Assembly: GCA_946539765.1 (NCBI GenBank)
Contig: CAMNHO010000004.1
Coordinates: 62,001-126,000, forward strand
From: UBA4312 sp002394635
GTDB taxonomy: Bacteria; Bacillota_I; Bacilli_A; Erysipelotrichales; Erysipelotrichaceae
Length of the DNA stretch: 64,000 bases
Direction of reading: 5' to 3'
This document shows positions 17,231 to 26,308 of the stretch, in pieces. Below the pieces are notes generated by a model. It had not been told where the DNA came from and did not search any database. It saw only the letters and a list, made by a program, of their open reading frames with translations. Both the position numbers and the translations under genes were made by a program. Position 1 is the first letter of the stretch, and each line of letters begins with the position of its first letter.

Positions 17231-18994
17231 ATGACAGCACAAATAAAAAGAAGACGGAACAGCGTCTTGAAGTTTTTATCGTTATTAAGTATCGTATTTG
17301 TAATTCTATTAATAATACAGATCTTATTTTTAAATATACTACCGGCTAAAATTGCGATTCCATTGTTGGCAGCCGTGTTCATTCTGACATTACTGGTTTA
17401 TCTGGTTTACAATTTTACAAGTAATACGTGGGCAACCCGCATCATTAGCGGGGTATTGGTGATTGTACTGACTGCCACCTATGGTTTGGGTAATTACTAT
17501 ATTTTCAAAACCAATCAGATGCTGGCTAGTGTGACGGATCTGAAAACCAAACTGACACATACAGTGTCTGTTGTTGCAATCAATACATCGGAGATTGAAA
17601 ATGTCGATGATCTGAATGGGAAGGTGATGGGGATTACCCCTGCAATAGATGAAGAAGGAACAAACTTTGGATTAGAGGAAGTGAATAAGAAGGCAACCGT
17701 AGAAACCCAGGAATTCGCTTCATATGATGAAGCACTGAATGCTTTATTTAATGGAAGCATTGACTGTTTACTGTTGAGCGAAGCCTATCGCGGTGTCATC
17801 TATGATCTTGGTAGTTATGATACATTTAACTCGGATACTAAAGTTGTCTTCCAGACTTCCTATCAAACGGACCGTCCGGTACAGATTGCTGATTCCCAAG
17901 ATGCGGTGGATGTAACCGATGAACCTTTTACAGTGTTGATCAGTGGGAATGATTCCTATGGAAGTCTGAATGAAAACTCCCGTTCCGATTCGAACACTCT
18001 ATTGACGATTAATCCCAATACCCATGAGATCCTGATGGTCAGCATTCCGCGTGATTATTATACACCGATGGCTTGTGGTGCCGGCTATGAAGACGTTTGT
18101 CCGCAGGGTGAGAAAGATAAGCTGACACATACAGGTATGTATGGTGTAGAAACTACCGAGGCGACGATCGAACAGATGCTCGGGATAGAAATCAACTATT
18201 ATTTTCGTGTCAATTTTTCCAGCCTTGTCAATATTGTTGATGCCCTGGGAGGTATCAATGTTACAGTTGAAAAGGGAATGGAAGTAGAAACCTTCTATGC
18301 TAACGATCGTCTGGAAGGAGTCCATGAAGGAGTGAATCATCTGGATGGAGAAAGAGCCTTGGCCTATGCCCGTGAACGGCATGCATATGTAGACGGGGAT
18401 CTGCAGCGGATCAAAAACCAGCAGCAGGTACTACAAGCTATCATTGGCCAGTTGAGCTCGCCATCATTAATATTCCAATATGGAGAATTAGTGGATGCTT
18501 TGAGTGAAGCATTTGAAACTAATATGTCCAGTGACGATATTCTTTCCTTTATTCGTTTCCAGTTGATGGTGCAGCCAAAATGGAATTTTGACAGTTATGC
18601 CCTGGCTGGTGGGGATACCGGTATGTATCCATGTGCCAGTGTTGGACAGAATGCATCCGTGGTTCTTCCGGATGATGGTTCGGTCTCAACTGCTTCGCAA
18701 AAGATTCAAGCAGTGTTGAACGGACAGAAAGCATCCAGCATCAAAGATCAGGCTGGAAAAGCTGTCAAGAAAGAAGGGGATGAGGATCCGGAAGAAGAAG
18801 ATACGCAGGAGAATACAGAACTATCTGAATCACAGCCTGTAACCGAGCCGGATTCCTATGTATCGCAGCCTGTGACAGGACCGGACAGTTATACAACGTA
18901 TGACACATACCCTGCTTATGATGCGCAAAACACGTACGATCCAAATGCCTTATATGATCCAAATGCGACATATAATACAGGAATTTATCAATAA
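17231..18994 (+). CDS. LytR-CpsA-Psr (LCP) family wall-polymer ligase, CpsA-like, copy 1
   Basis: LCP enzymes transfer glycopolymers from lipid carrier to peptidoglycan. This 587-residue protein has three membrane spans at about 15-100, an extracellular accessory region at about 105-225 and the LCP domain at about 232-410. LCP marks are SRSDSNTLLTINP, SIPRDYYTPM, and RALAYARERHAYVDGD then QRIKNQQQVL, covering the acidic and arginine residues that bind the lipid pyrophosphate. The accessory part (DDLNGKVMGI, ASYDEALNALFNGSIDCLLL) looks like a solute-binding fold, as in CpsA-type LCPs. The tail is low in complexity, rich in Pro, Tyr, Asp and Asn (YDPNALYDPNATY). The start is uncertain: TTG 17219 or ATG 17231, neither with a good ribosome-binding site. 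Confidence 0.9.
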   Translation: MTAQIKRRRNSVLKFLSLLSIVFVILLIIQILFLNILPAKIAIPLLAAVFILTLLVYLVYNFTSNTWATRIISGVLVIVLTATYGLGNYYIFKTNQMLASVTDLKTKLTHTVSVVAINTSEIENVDDLNGKVMGITPAIDEEGTNFGLEEVNKKATVETQEFASYDEALNALFNGSIDCLLLSEAYRGVIYDLGSYDTFNSDTKVVFQTSYQTDRPVQIADSQDAVDVTDEPFTVLISGNDSYGSLNENSRSDSNTLLTINPNTHEILMVSIPRDYYTPMACGAGYEDVCPQGEKDKLTHTGMYGVETTEATIEQMLGIEINYYFRVNFSSLVNIVDALGGINVTVEKGMEVETFYANDRLEGVHEGVNHLDGERALAYARERHAYVDGDLQRIKNQQQVLQAIIGQLSSPSLIFQYGELVDALSEAFETNMSSDDILSFIRFQLMVQPKWNFDSYALAGGDTGMYPCASVGQNASVVLPDDGSVSTASQKIQAVLNGQKASSIKDQAGKAVKKEGDEDPEEEDTQENTELSESQPVTEPDSYVSQPVTGPDSYTTYDTYPAYDAQNTYDPNALYDPNATYNTGIYQ

Positions 18995-19016
18995 ACCGGA
19001 GTTTTCCGGTTTTTTT
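18993..19016 (+). terminator. intrinsic terminator after LCP copy 1
   Basis: A perfect 8-bp stem AAACCGGA/TCCGGTTT (18993-19000 with 19005-19012), GTTT loop, then more T. Confidence 0.88.
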
Positions 19017-19040
19017 ATGGATATATATGTGGATTCATGA

Positions 19041-19070
19041 TTGAATAAACAAAAAGACATGTGTTAAAAT
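19041..19070 (+). promoter_or_regulatory. promoter of LCP copy 2
   Basis: TTGAAT (19041-19046), 18-base spacer and TAAAAT (19065-19070), about 40 bases before ATG 19112. Confidence 0.5.
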
Positions 19071-19111
19071 GTTCCCGTTGTGTAACTATATAAAGAGCCG
19101 GAGGATCCGCA

Positions 19112-20911
19112 ATGAAAAAAAGTATATTCTACAAGGTAGTGACAACCTTTCTATCGGCATTATTGATCGTATGTAGTTTGTTGCTGCTTTGGCGAGCCTA
19201 TAAATTAGAAGTATTACCATCAAAACTGTTTATGATGGCAATTGTGATCGTCAGTCTGATTACTTTGATCTTGTTAGTTTTGATGCTGGGGGTTGCAAAA
19301 CGATGGTATACACGCTTTCTTTCCTGTATCCTGGTTATCGCTTGTTGTTTTGGAATGGTTATGGGGAACACATATATGGCCCGTACCGATGATTTTATCA
19401 CCAAAATAACACAAAATTCAGGCAATGTTAAAAACACAGTCAATGTCTTAGCATTGGAAAAATCAAACATTAAAGATGAGAAAGATCTGGATGGGAAAAA
19501 GGTGGGTGTTCTGAAATCCATTGATACACGTGGGACAGATACATGTATTAATGAACTCAAAAAGAATGGAATATCAATCACAACGAAAAAGTATACGAGC
19601 CTACAGAATCTGATTGATGCGTTGTATCACAAAAAGGTGGATGCCATCATTCTGAATGAAACATATCGAAAAAATGTAGTGGAGATTGATGGATATGAAG
19701 CGTTTGATAAAGAAGCAAAAACCGTTTATCAGTCTGTTTTCTATACAGAGGATGTCAATGAAGCTCTCGCTGTATCGGACGTTACCACAAAACCTTTCAC
19801 TATTCTGATCAGCGGTAATGATTCTTATGGAGATCTGGAAGATGTCAGCCGCAGTGACGTAAACCTTCTGGTTACCATCAACCCGTCTACACAGACTGTC
19901 CTTATGACCAGTTTGCCAAGAGATTATTATGTGCCAGTGATGTGTGATGACGGAGGTTGTGCTCAAGGGTCTTTGGATAAATTGACACATACAGGTATGC
20001 ACGGTGTGGATACCACAAGAGATACGATCGAAGATCTTCTGGGAATCGATATCAACTATACGGTGCGCGTGAATTTTTCCTCCCTGGAAAACATTGTGGA
20101 AGCTGTACGTGGGGTGGACGTATATGTAGAAGAGGGGTTAGCAGTTGAGCATTTCTATGCCAATGAATATCTCGAAGGTGTCGAAGAAGGTTGGAACCAC
20201 CTGAATGGTCCACGTGCTTTGGCCTTTGCGCGCGAACGTCATGCGTATGAAGATGGCGATGTACAACGTGTAAAGAACCAGCAGCAGGTATTAAACGCAC
20301 TGATCAATAAGATTATTTCTTCAGAAGCTTTATTAAACTATAATGCGCTGTTAGATGCAATTTCAGGTTCGTTTGAAACGAATATGTCAATGGAGGAAAT
20401 AAAATCCTTTATTAAATTTCAGTTGCAGACAAATCCGTCATGGAAGTTTGAAAATTTTGTGTTGATCGGATATGGAGATCGAATGATGTGTGCAGAACTG
20501 GGAAATGCCGCTTCAGTTCTTGTACCGGATCAAAGATACATTGAAACAGCCGGTAAAAAGATACATGCGGTACTGGATGGAAAATCCAGTAAATCAGTCA
20601 AGGAAGACTTTGATAAAACAGACCCGCGTCTTCCGGATTATATGGATGGTGTTGAGTCCGTACCTGAAGAAAAGGAAGAAACACCTCAGGAGCAGACACA
20701 AACTCAATCGGAGGTGCAGCAACAAGATCTCAATACAGGCTATGATAATTCGTATTATGATCCAAACGCTATGTATACGGATCCAAATCAATATGTAGAT
20801 CCGAACCAATACGTGGATCCAGGCCAAAACGTTGTACCGGATGCGCAGACACAGCCGGTGATGCCGGAAACAGATGTCCAACAAACATTAAATACAGGTC
20901 AGGGAACATAA
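19112..20911 (+). CDS. LytR-CpsA-Psr (LCP) family wall-polymer ligase, CpsA-like, copy 2
   Basis: A tandem paralogue of the preceding gene, 599 residues, with the same plan: three membrane spans, an accessory solute-binding-like region (DLDGKKVGVLKSIDTRG, LQNLIDALYHKKVDAIIL), then the LCP domain from about residue 228 (SRSDVNLLVTINP, SLPRDYYVPV, RALAFARERHAYEDGD, QRVKNQQQVL). The C-terminal tail carries near-perfect DPNQYV repeats and many Gln/Pro. Two LCPs with own promoters and terminators suggest either redundancy or two acceptor or donor polymers. Ribosome-binding site GGAGGA lies before ATG 19112. Family call is firm; the polymer attached is unknown. Confidence 0.93.
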   Translation: MKKSIFYKVVTTFLSALLIVCSLLLLWRAYKLEVLPSKLFMMAIVIVSLITLILLVLMLGVAKRWYTRFLSCILVIACCFGMVMGNTYMARTDDFITKITQNSGNVKNTVNVLALEKSNIKDEKDLDGKKVGVLKSIDTRGTDTCINELKKNGISITTKKYTSLQNLIDALYHKKVDAIILNETYRKNVVEIDGYEAFDKEAKTVYQSVFYTEDVNEALAVSDVTTKPFTILISGNDSYGDLEDVSRSDVNLLVTINPSTQTVLMTSLPRDYYVPVMCDDGGCAQGSLDKLTHTGMHGVDTTRDTIEDLLGIDINYTVRVNFSSLENIVEAVRGVDVYVEEGLAVEHFYANEYLEGVEEGWNHLNGPRALAFARERHAYEDGDVQRVKNQQQVLNALINKIISSEALLNYNALLDAISGSFETNMSMEEIKSFIKFQLQTNPSWKFENFVLIGYGDRMMCAELGNAASVLVPDQRYIETAGKKIHAVLDGKSSKSVKEDFDKTDPRLPDYMDGVESVPEEKEETPQEQTQTQSEVQQQDLNTGYDNSYYDPNAMYTDPNQYVDPNQYVDPGQNVVPDAQTQPVMPETDVQQTLNTGQGT

Positions 20912-20925
20912 ACCCTGACTTTTTT
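20898..20925 (+). terminator. intrinsic terminator after LCP copy 2
   Basis: A 7-bp stem GTCAGGG/CCCTGAC (20898-20904 with 20913-20919), 8-base loop and six T. The 5' arm is in the last codons. A second set of overlapping AGGCC/GGCCT arms follows at 20934-20958 without a T tract. Confidence 0.8.
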
Positions 20926-21015
20926 ATTAGACAAGGCCGGAGACAGGCCTGTTGGCCTATCGTATTTATGTTTTATAAGAAATGATGTATAATAAATAAA
21001 TAGCGGAGGCTATAT

Positions 21016-22863
21016 ATGGATGGTATTTATAAATCGACATTATATAAAAAATTCAGAGGTTTGTTGATATGCATACTGGATACATTAGGTGTCCTGTTTT
21101 GTTACATATTTACATTCTTTCTTCATAACAACTTCTTTTTAGACCAGCGTACTTTGCAGGTGACACCTTTGGTCATCTATGGGCTGATCTTTATCATCTT
21201 GCTGCATGTTATCAGTCAGCTGATTTTTCGAACCCATAAGATTTTATGGGCATATACGGGGTTTAATGAAGTATTGCGTTCATTTTTGAGCAGTTTATTA
21301 TGCACTGTGGTCATGATCAGTTTTTCATTGTATTTCCATTTATTCCATTTGGAACTGATTCTGATGGCCGAATTTCTTGCGTTTTTGATGAACATCGGTG
21401 TGCGCTTTATTTATCGTGCTTTACGTCGTTATTCACTACAGACGGATCGAAAGAAAAATGCATTGATCGTTGGTGCAGGTGGAGCTGGATATGTCATGTT
21501 AAATGAAATCTACCGGAACAAGCGATATCCTTTTAATGTTGTAGGCTTTTTGGATGACTATAAGAAAAAAGGAATGATCATCAGTGGCAAACAGATCTTA
21601 GGGACTGTAGATGAAGTGGGGCAGATTGCCCGTGAGTACGATGTAGATCAGATTTTTATTGCCATCCAGTCCTGTACAGTGGAAGAAAAACGACGTGTGA
21701 TCCAGCTTTGTACCGATACCAGCGTCAACACGAAGATCATGAGCTTCTCATTGGAAAATGAGGGAGAATCCAATACGATCGAAGTCGAGGATATCAAGAT
21801 CGAAGATTTACTGAACCGGCCAAGTATTGACCTGAAGACGGAAGAAATTGGATCCTATCTGACGGATAAGGTGGTTTGCGTCACCGGGGCCGGGGGATCC
21901 ATCGGTTCGGAATTGTGTCGGCAGATCCTGAAATTTAAACCGAAGCAGATTCTCTTGATCGATATCAATGAGAATTCTCTATATATGTTAGAGCAGGAAA
22001 TCCTGCGCGGAAAACGAGTCGGAAAGATCTCACGGGCCATTGATACGATTTCTTTGATCGTATCCATACGGGAACGTGAAGAAATATTGCATGTTTTTGA
22101 ACGATATAAGCCGGAAGTTGTCTATCATGCTGCTGCCCATAAACATGTCCCATTAATGGAAACAAGGCCATCCGAAGCTATTTTAAACAATGTGTTCGGA
22201 ACAAAAAATGTCATTGATGCTTGTATGGAAACAGGGGTTAGCCGTTTTATTATGATTTCGACAGATAAAGCTGTCAATCCGACCAATGTCATGGGGGCAA
22301 CCAAGCGCATGACCGAACTGGTGTTGCAGTCACGTCATCCGGATTCTCGCACGAAAATGGCAGCTGTTCGGTTTGGAAATGTGCTGGGTTCCAATGGATC
22401 AGTGATTCCGATTTTTAAAGAACAAATCAAACAGGGTGGACCGGTTACGGTTACCCATCGCGATATCCAGAGGTATTTCATGACGATCCCAGAAGCTGCC
22501 CAGCTGGTTTTACAGGCTGGTTATTATGCGGATCAGCAGGAAATTTTTGTGCTGGACATGGGACAGCCGGTCAAGATTATAGATCTGGCTGAAAAGATGG
22601 TCCGTCTGGCTGGATTTGTTCCTTATGAGGATATTGAAATTCAGGAAATTGGATTACGTCCAGGAGAAAAAATGTTTGAAGAATTATCATTAGAGATTGA
22701 GAAATGTCATAAAACCGACAACAATCTGATCTTTGTCCATGAACCAATCCATTATTCGCAGCAGGAGATCGATGAAAAATTGGATGTATTGAAATCCGTT
22801 GCGAGAGGAGACAATGATCCGTATAAAATAAAAGAAACTTTAATGAAATGTATACAAGAATAA
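21016..22863 (+). CDS. membrane-bound UDP-N-acetylhexosamine 4,6-dehydratase (CapD/WbpM type)
   Basis: A 615-residue enzyme that makes a 4-keto-6-deoxy amino-sugar nucleotide for surface glycans. Four N-terminal membrane spans (about 10-135) are followed by a first Rossmann-like region (IVGAGGAGYVM, about 153) and the catalytic SDR domain (VTGAGGSIGSELCRQI, about 290). The active-site stretch STDKAVNPTNVMGATKR (about 414) has Met where ordinary SDR enzymes have Tyr, as in the long CapD/WbpM/PglF group. Ribosome-binding site GGAGG precedes ATG 21016, and a TATAAT at 20988-20993 may be its -10. It supplies precursors to the glycosyltransferases downstream. The product could be the xylo- or the other C5 epimer; sequence alone does not decide. 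Confidence 0.93.
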   Translation: MDGIYKSTLYKKFRGLLICILDTLGVLFCYIFTFFLHNNFFLDQRTLQVTPLVIYGLIFIILLHVISQLIFRTHKILWAYTGFNEVLRSFLSSLLCTVVMISFSLYFHLFHLELILMAEFLAFLMNIGVRFIYRALRRYSLQTDRKKNALIVGAGGAGYVMLNEIYRNKRYPFNVVGFLDDYKKKGMIISGKQILGTVDEVGQIAREYDVDQIFIAIQSCTVEEKRRVIQLCTDTSVNTKIMSFSLENEGESNTIEVEDIKIEDLLNRPSIDLKTEEIGSYLTDKVVCVTGAGGSIGSELCRQILKFKPKQILLIDINENSLYMLEQEILRGKRVGKISRAIDTISLIVSIREREEILHVFERYKPEVVYHAAAHKHVPLMETRPSEAILNNVFGTKNVIDACMETGVSRFIMISTDKAVNPTNVMGATKRMTELVLQSRHPDSRTKMAAVRFGNVLGSNGSVIPIFKEQIKQGGPVTVTHRDIQRYFMTIPEAAQLVLQAGYYADQQEIFVLDMGQPVKIIDLAEKMVRLAGFVPYEDIEIQEIGLRPGEKMFEELSLEIEKCHKTDNNLIFVHEPIHYSQQEIDEKLDVLKSVARGDNDPYKIKETLMKCIQE

Positions 22864-22892
22864 AGGAGGTCTTAGGACCTCCTTATTTATAT
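22863..22892. terminator. bidirectional terminator between convergent dehydratase and GT4 genes
   Basis: A perfect 9-bp stem AAGGAGGTC/GACCTCCTT (22863-22871 with 22876-22884) with a TTAG loop and AT-rich flanks. It overlaps both stop codons and can serve both strands. Confidence 0.75.
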
Positions 22893-25036
22893 GCTTCTTG
22901 AATGATGGCCGTAAGATCCTTCCAATTTCTTGATAAAGCTGTCTGCCTGCCGTTTTCAGAAAGCTTTTCACGAAGCTTTGGATCATGACATAGAGTATCA
23001 ATCAACATTAGGGCCTGTTCGATGTTTCCTTTCTCATAAAAGAGACAATTAACCTGGTCGATCAGGTATTCCTGGTTTCCTTCATTAGGCAGTGCGATCA
23101 CCAGCCCGCCAGTAGACATCATTTCCAGGGGCGGATAGGAAAAGCTCTCCAGTAAACTGCTTTTTAGCAGGATATGACAAGATTGATAGATGGAAGGAAT
23201 GTCCTGATATTCCACTTGATGGAAGAAACGATCGACCCGATACCATTCTTTCGGTTTTCCATTATAGGATACATACCAAATTTCATAGAGACCTGGGTCC
23301 AACCGATTGGTGATCCGGAAGCTTTCATCGACATTTTTATGGGATGCATAGCTGTCCCCTTCGATCAAGATGCGTATTTTCCCAGACCAGTCTCTTTGAA
23401 CCGGTGTAAAAGCTTGTAGATCCAATCCGTTCGGAATATAAGCTGCTTTCTTACCGTACTTCTTCTTCAGCCACTTTTGACACCATTTTGATATGGTGAT
23501 AAAGCGAACATCAAAGCGAGGACAATAACTCTGAACAGCCTGCATACGGTGCGGATCCCCTTGTGGATAAAAACCAGGTTCATAATTCTGAACGAGATAC
23601 ATTTTCCGATCAATATTTGGTAATTTTTCTATCAAGGAAACGGTAGGCCACATGGTTGCGACGACCCGTTCCATGCGTATATCCATCTTTTTGGCATCCA
23701 GTGGCAATATTGGCAGGGCATGATCTTCAAACCGTGCCCAGTGCTCTTTATCGTAATAAGAAAGAATGGATACATCCCACCCCTGATCCTGCAGAATACA
23801 GGCATGCTGGTACATCACTCGGATCCCGCCACTGATATCCAGTTTAGATACCGCAAAAGCGATATTAGGAGCCCTATGCTTCTGTATTGTCTGCACTAAG
23901 TTATATCCACAAGTTTCACTGATACAGTGCTCCAATACATATGTATAGGCGTGATTGGCAAGCTTTTCTCGTAATGTCCGGGATTCAATTAAAGACACCA
24001 GTGCCTTTTCCCAGTCTTGTTCGGTTTTGCACAACAGACCAGTCTGCCCGTGATCGATCATTTTTTCAAAAGCACCCCAGTCGGATGCGACAGTGGGAAC
24101 TTTTACCAGGGCAGCCTCTATCCATTTTATTTCTGATTTTGCGGCATTGAATAATGTTTCTTTCAACGGAGCCAGATTGATATCCACCTGTGCTATATAG
24201 GATGGAAGCTCTGTATAATCCATAAACGGATGGACATGGATCCGATCCGTATAATTTACCAGTTCATCCGGCAGATCCAGCTGTCCGATGCACCATAGCT
24301 CCAATTGCGGATATTTGTCAAAAAGCTTACATAAAACACCAACAATACTTCGGAAATCATCATTGTGGGTAATACTTCCGCTAAAATAACCGATTCGGAT
24401 CGTTTCATGTTCACTTTTTTTGACGGCTTGTGACAGTTGAACTAAATCGATACCTGCACAGTTTCTGTGCACAGTAACATCTTTGACAAAGCCAGAGAGT
24501 TCACCGGCCAGTGCCTCTGTCGTTGTGATCGCATGATCGCACATGGACAAGAGCTTCCCGTTATTGGTGACATCCTGGTCATAGCGTTCTTTGTTGGCCA
24601 TGGTATGGATATAAGGAATAGAATCCGTATATTCAGTACTGATAACCAGGTCATCCACATCATAAAAAACGGTTTTATGCAGTCGCTTAGCCAGCTTTAC
24701 AAATTGACCCAGTTGTTTGGTGTAAGGGGCTCGGAATATGACAAAGGTATGATAATTGCGCACCAGATCCAAAGTGATATTGGTATAATAAATCTCATCA
24801 CTGGTCATACCGAACATGGAAAGCTGCTCTCTTTGGTATTTGACACGATACCGCCATGGATGAGGAAGAAGATCCGGAGAACATCCGTTGATAAAGAGAA
24901 CATCTTTCATGGTTCCCTTTGGCTGGTTTTGCATATGGGATTTTATATAATGCTGCACATGTTTCGAAAATCCCTGGATTCCTTCTTTTTTCAAAGTATC
25001 GTTTGATTTCTGAATCAGATCTTTGATAGAAGCCAT
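22883..25036 (-). CDS. tandem GT4-family glycosyltransferase
   Basis: A 717-residue protein with two GT-B glycosyltransferase units in tandem. The first half has DVDDLV, a CDHAITTTEALA segment and the acceptor-proximal LAPLKETLFNAAKSEIKWIE, the usual E(x7)E-type region of GT4. The second half repeats the fold: FITISKWCQKWL, YIPNGLDLQAF, and LLESFSYPPLEMMSTGGLVI with E(x7)E. No membrane span is seen, so it works in the cytoplasm on lipid-linked chains. It is the only gene of the surface island on the minus strand and sits between the dehydratase and the ABC exporter. The start at 25036 has AGGA about 9 bases upstream on the minus strand. Sugar specificity is unknown. Confidence 0.85.
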   Translation of the reverse strand: MASIKDLIQKSNDTLKKEGIQGFSKHVQHYIKSHMQNQPKGTMKDVLFINGCSPDLLPHPWRYRVKYQREQLSMFGMTSDEIYYTNITLDLVRNYHTFVIFRAPYTKQLGQFVKLAKRLHKTVFYDVDDLVISTEYTDSIPYIHTMANKERYDQDVTNNGKLLSMCDHAITTTEALAGELSGFVKDVTVHRNCAGIDLVQLSQAVKKSEHETIRIGYFSGSITHNDDFRSIVGVLCKLFDKYPQLELWCIGQLDLPDELVNYTDRIHVHPFMDYTELPSYIAQVDINLAPLKETLFNAAKSEIKWIEAALVKVPTVASDWGAFEKMIDHGQTGLLCKTEQDWEKALVSLIESRTLREKLANHAYTYVLEHCISETCGYNLVQTIQKHRAPNIAFAVSKLDISGGIRVMYQHACILQDQGWDVSILSYYDKEHWARFEDHALPILPLDAKKMDIRMERVVATMWPTVSLIEKLPNIDRKMYLVQNYEPGFYPQGDPHRMQAVQSYCPRFDVRFITISKWCQKWLKKKYGKKAAYIPNGLDLQAFTPVQRDWSGKIRILIEGDSYASHKNVDESFRITNRLDPGLYEIWYVSYNGKPKEWYRVDRFFHQVEYQDIPSIYQSCHILLKSSLLESFSYPPLEMMSTGGLVIALPNEGNQEYLIDQVNCLFYEKGNIEQALMLIDTLCHDPKLREKLSENGRQTALSRNWKDLTAIIQEAYK

Positions 25037-25110
25037 ATGATCACATCCTGTTCAATGTCCTTATTATACAATAGTTTCCGTTGATTGAAAAACGCAAGCC
25101 GTCTGTATCA

Positions 25111-25139
25111 TTGGATAAAAAAGGGAACTATGATAAAAT
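25111..25139 (+). promoter_or_regulatory. promoter of the ABC exporter/GT2 operon
   Basis: TTGGAT (25111-25116), 17 bases, TAAAAT (25134-25139). Transcription would begin around 25146, which excludes the in-frame ATG at 25140 and supports the start at 25164. Confidence 0.5.
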
Positions 25140-25163
25140 ATGTTGAGTACTAGAGGTGTTGTT

Positions 25164-26300
25164 ATGGAGAATATGGAAAATGCGATAGAGATTCGCGATA
25201 TGACCAAGTACTTTAAAGTGCATAACGAGAAAATGCATACGTTAAAAGAACGGATTTTATACTTTGGTCGCGGACAGGCAGAAATTCATAGAGTCTTAAA
25301 TCATATAAATCTGGATATAAAAAAAGGAGAGACGGTAGCTCTGATCGGAACCAATGGCAGTGGTAAGTCCACATTGTTGAAGCTCATGACCAAAATTATC
25401 TATCCCAATGAAGGGACAGTTGAAACCAACGGGAAATTGACTTCATTACTGGAACTGGGTGCCGGCTTTCATATTGAATTCAGCGGCCGTGAGAATATCT
25501 ATTTTAATGCCTCCATCTTTGGACTGACACGTAAGGAAATCGATGAGCGGATCGATGAAATTATTGAATTCAGTGAACTGGAAGATTTTATCGATCAGCC
25601 GATCCGTACATACTCGTCAGGTATGTACATGCGCCTGGCTTTTTCAGTGGCTATCAACGTAGATGCCGATATTCTTCTAATTGATGAAATACTGGCTGTA
25701 GGAGATCAGCATTTTCAGGATAAGTGCTATGCCAAGCTGCGTCAGCTTCGTGATTCCGGCAAGACGATCGTCATCGTTTCCCATAGTCTGGGAGTCGTTC
25801 AGGAATTATGCCGAAGGGCAATCTGGATCTATCATGGAGATTTCAAGCTGGATGGAGCGCCTTCCTATGTCATTGAAGAATATCTGAAACAAATCGCCCT
25901 GGATAACCAGCAGCGAAGAGCCAGAAATAAAACGCTGGGGATGTATAAGAATCAGGGCGTATTGTATATAGACACCCCTGTGGAGTCCAGTATTTACCGA
26001 AAAGCTGAAAAAACAAAAATATTCAATGGCTGGATGGTAACAGACAGTGCCATGGCCCGATTAAGAGTATCGCTGGACGGGAAGGAACTGGAAGGAATTA
26101 CGCGACATCGTCGGGAAGATGTCTATCGGGCTTATTATGAACAATATGCAGGTTTTCTGGATGTTGACACATTGGGTTGGGAAAAGGTCATTGATCTGAG
26201 CCAGCTTGATAATGGGGAACATCAGCTGAAAGCCGAATGCATGGAACCGAATGGAACGGTTTTATATTCCATGGTAAACATTTTCAGCGTTATTGATTAG
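25164..26300 (+). CDS. polysaccharide/teichoic-acid ABC exporter, ATP-binding subunit (Wzt/TagH type)
   Basis: A 378-residue ATPase that powers export of a lipid-linked glycan. ATG 25164 has AGAGGTG at 25152-25158. Motifs are Walker A GTNGSGKST, signature YSSGMYMRL, Walker B DILLIDEILAVGD and the switch His in IVIVSHSLG. As in Wzt and TagH, the core is preceded by an N-terminal amphipathic part (MTKYFKVHNEKMHTLKERI). About 130 extra C-terminal residues follow, ending in a likely beta-sandwich (GWMVTDSAMARLRVSLDG, RREDVYRAYYEQYAGF). In Wzt a C-terminal beta domain reads the polymer end; here it looks more like the sugar-enzyme accessory domain also seen in the GT2 protein of this operon. The permease gene follows after 8 bases. 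Confidence 0.92.
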   Translation: MENMENAIEIRDMTKYFKVHNEKMHTLKERILYFGRGQAEIHRVLNHINLDIKKGETVALIGTNGSGKSTLLKLMTKIIYPNEGTVETNGKLTSLLELGAGFHIEFSGRENIYFNASIFGLTRKEIDERIDEIIEFSELEDFIDQPIRTYSSGMYMRLAFSVAINVDADILLIDEILAVGDQHFQDKCYAKLRQLRDSGKTIVIVSHSLGVVQELCRRAIWIYHGDFKLDGAPSYVIEEYLKQIALDNQQRRARNKTLGMYKNQGVLYIDTPVESSIYRKAEKTKIFNGWMVTDSAMARLRVSLDGKELEGITRHRREDVYRAYYEQYAGFLDVDTLGWEKVIDLSQLDNGEHQLKAECMEPNGTVLYSMVNIFSVID

Positions 26301-26308
26301 AGGGTAGT

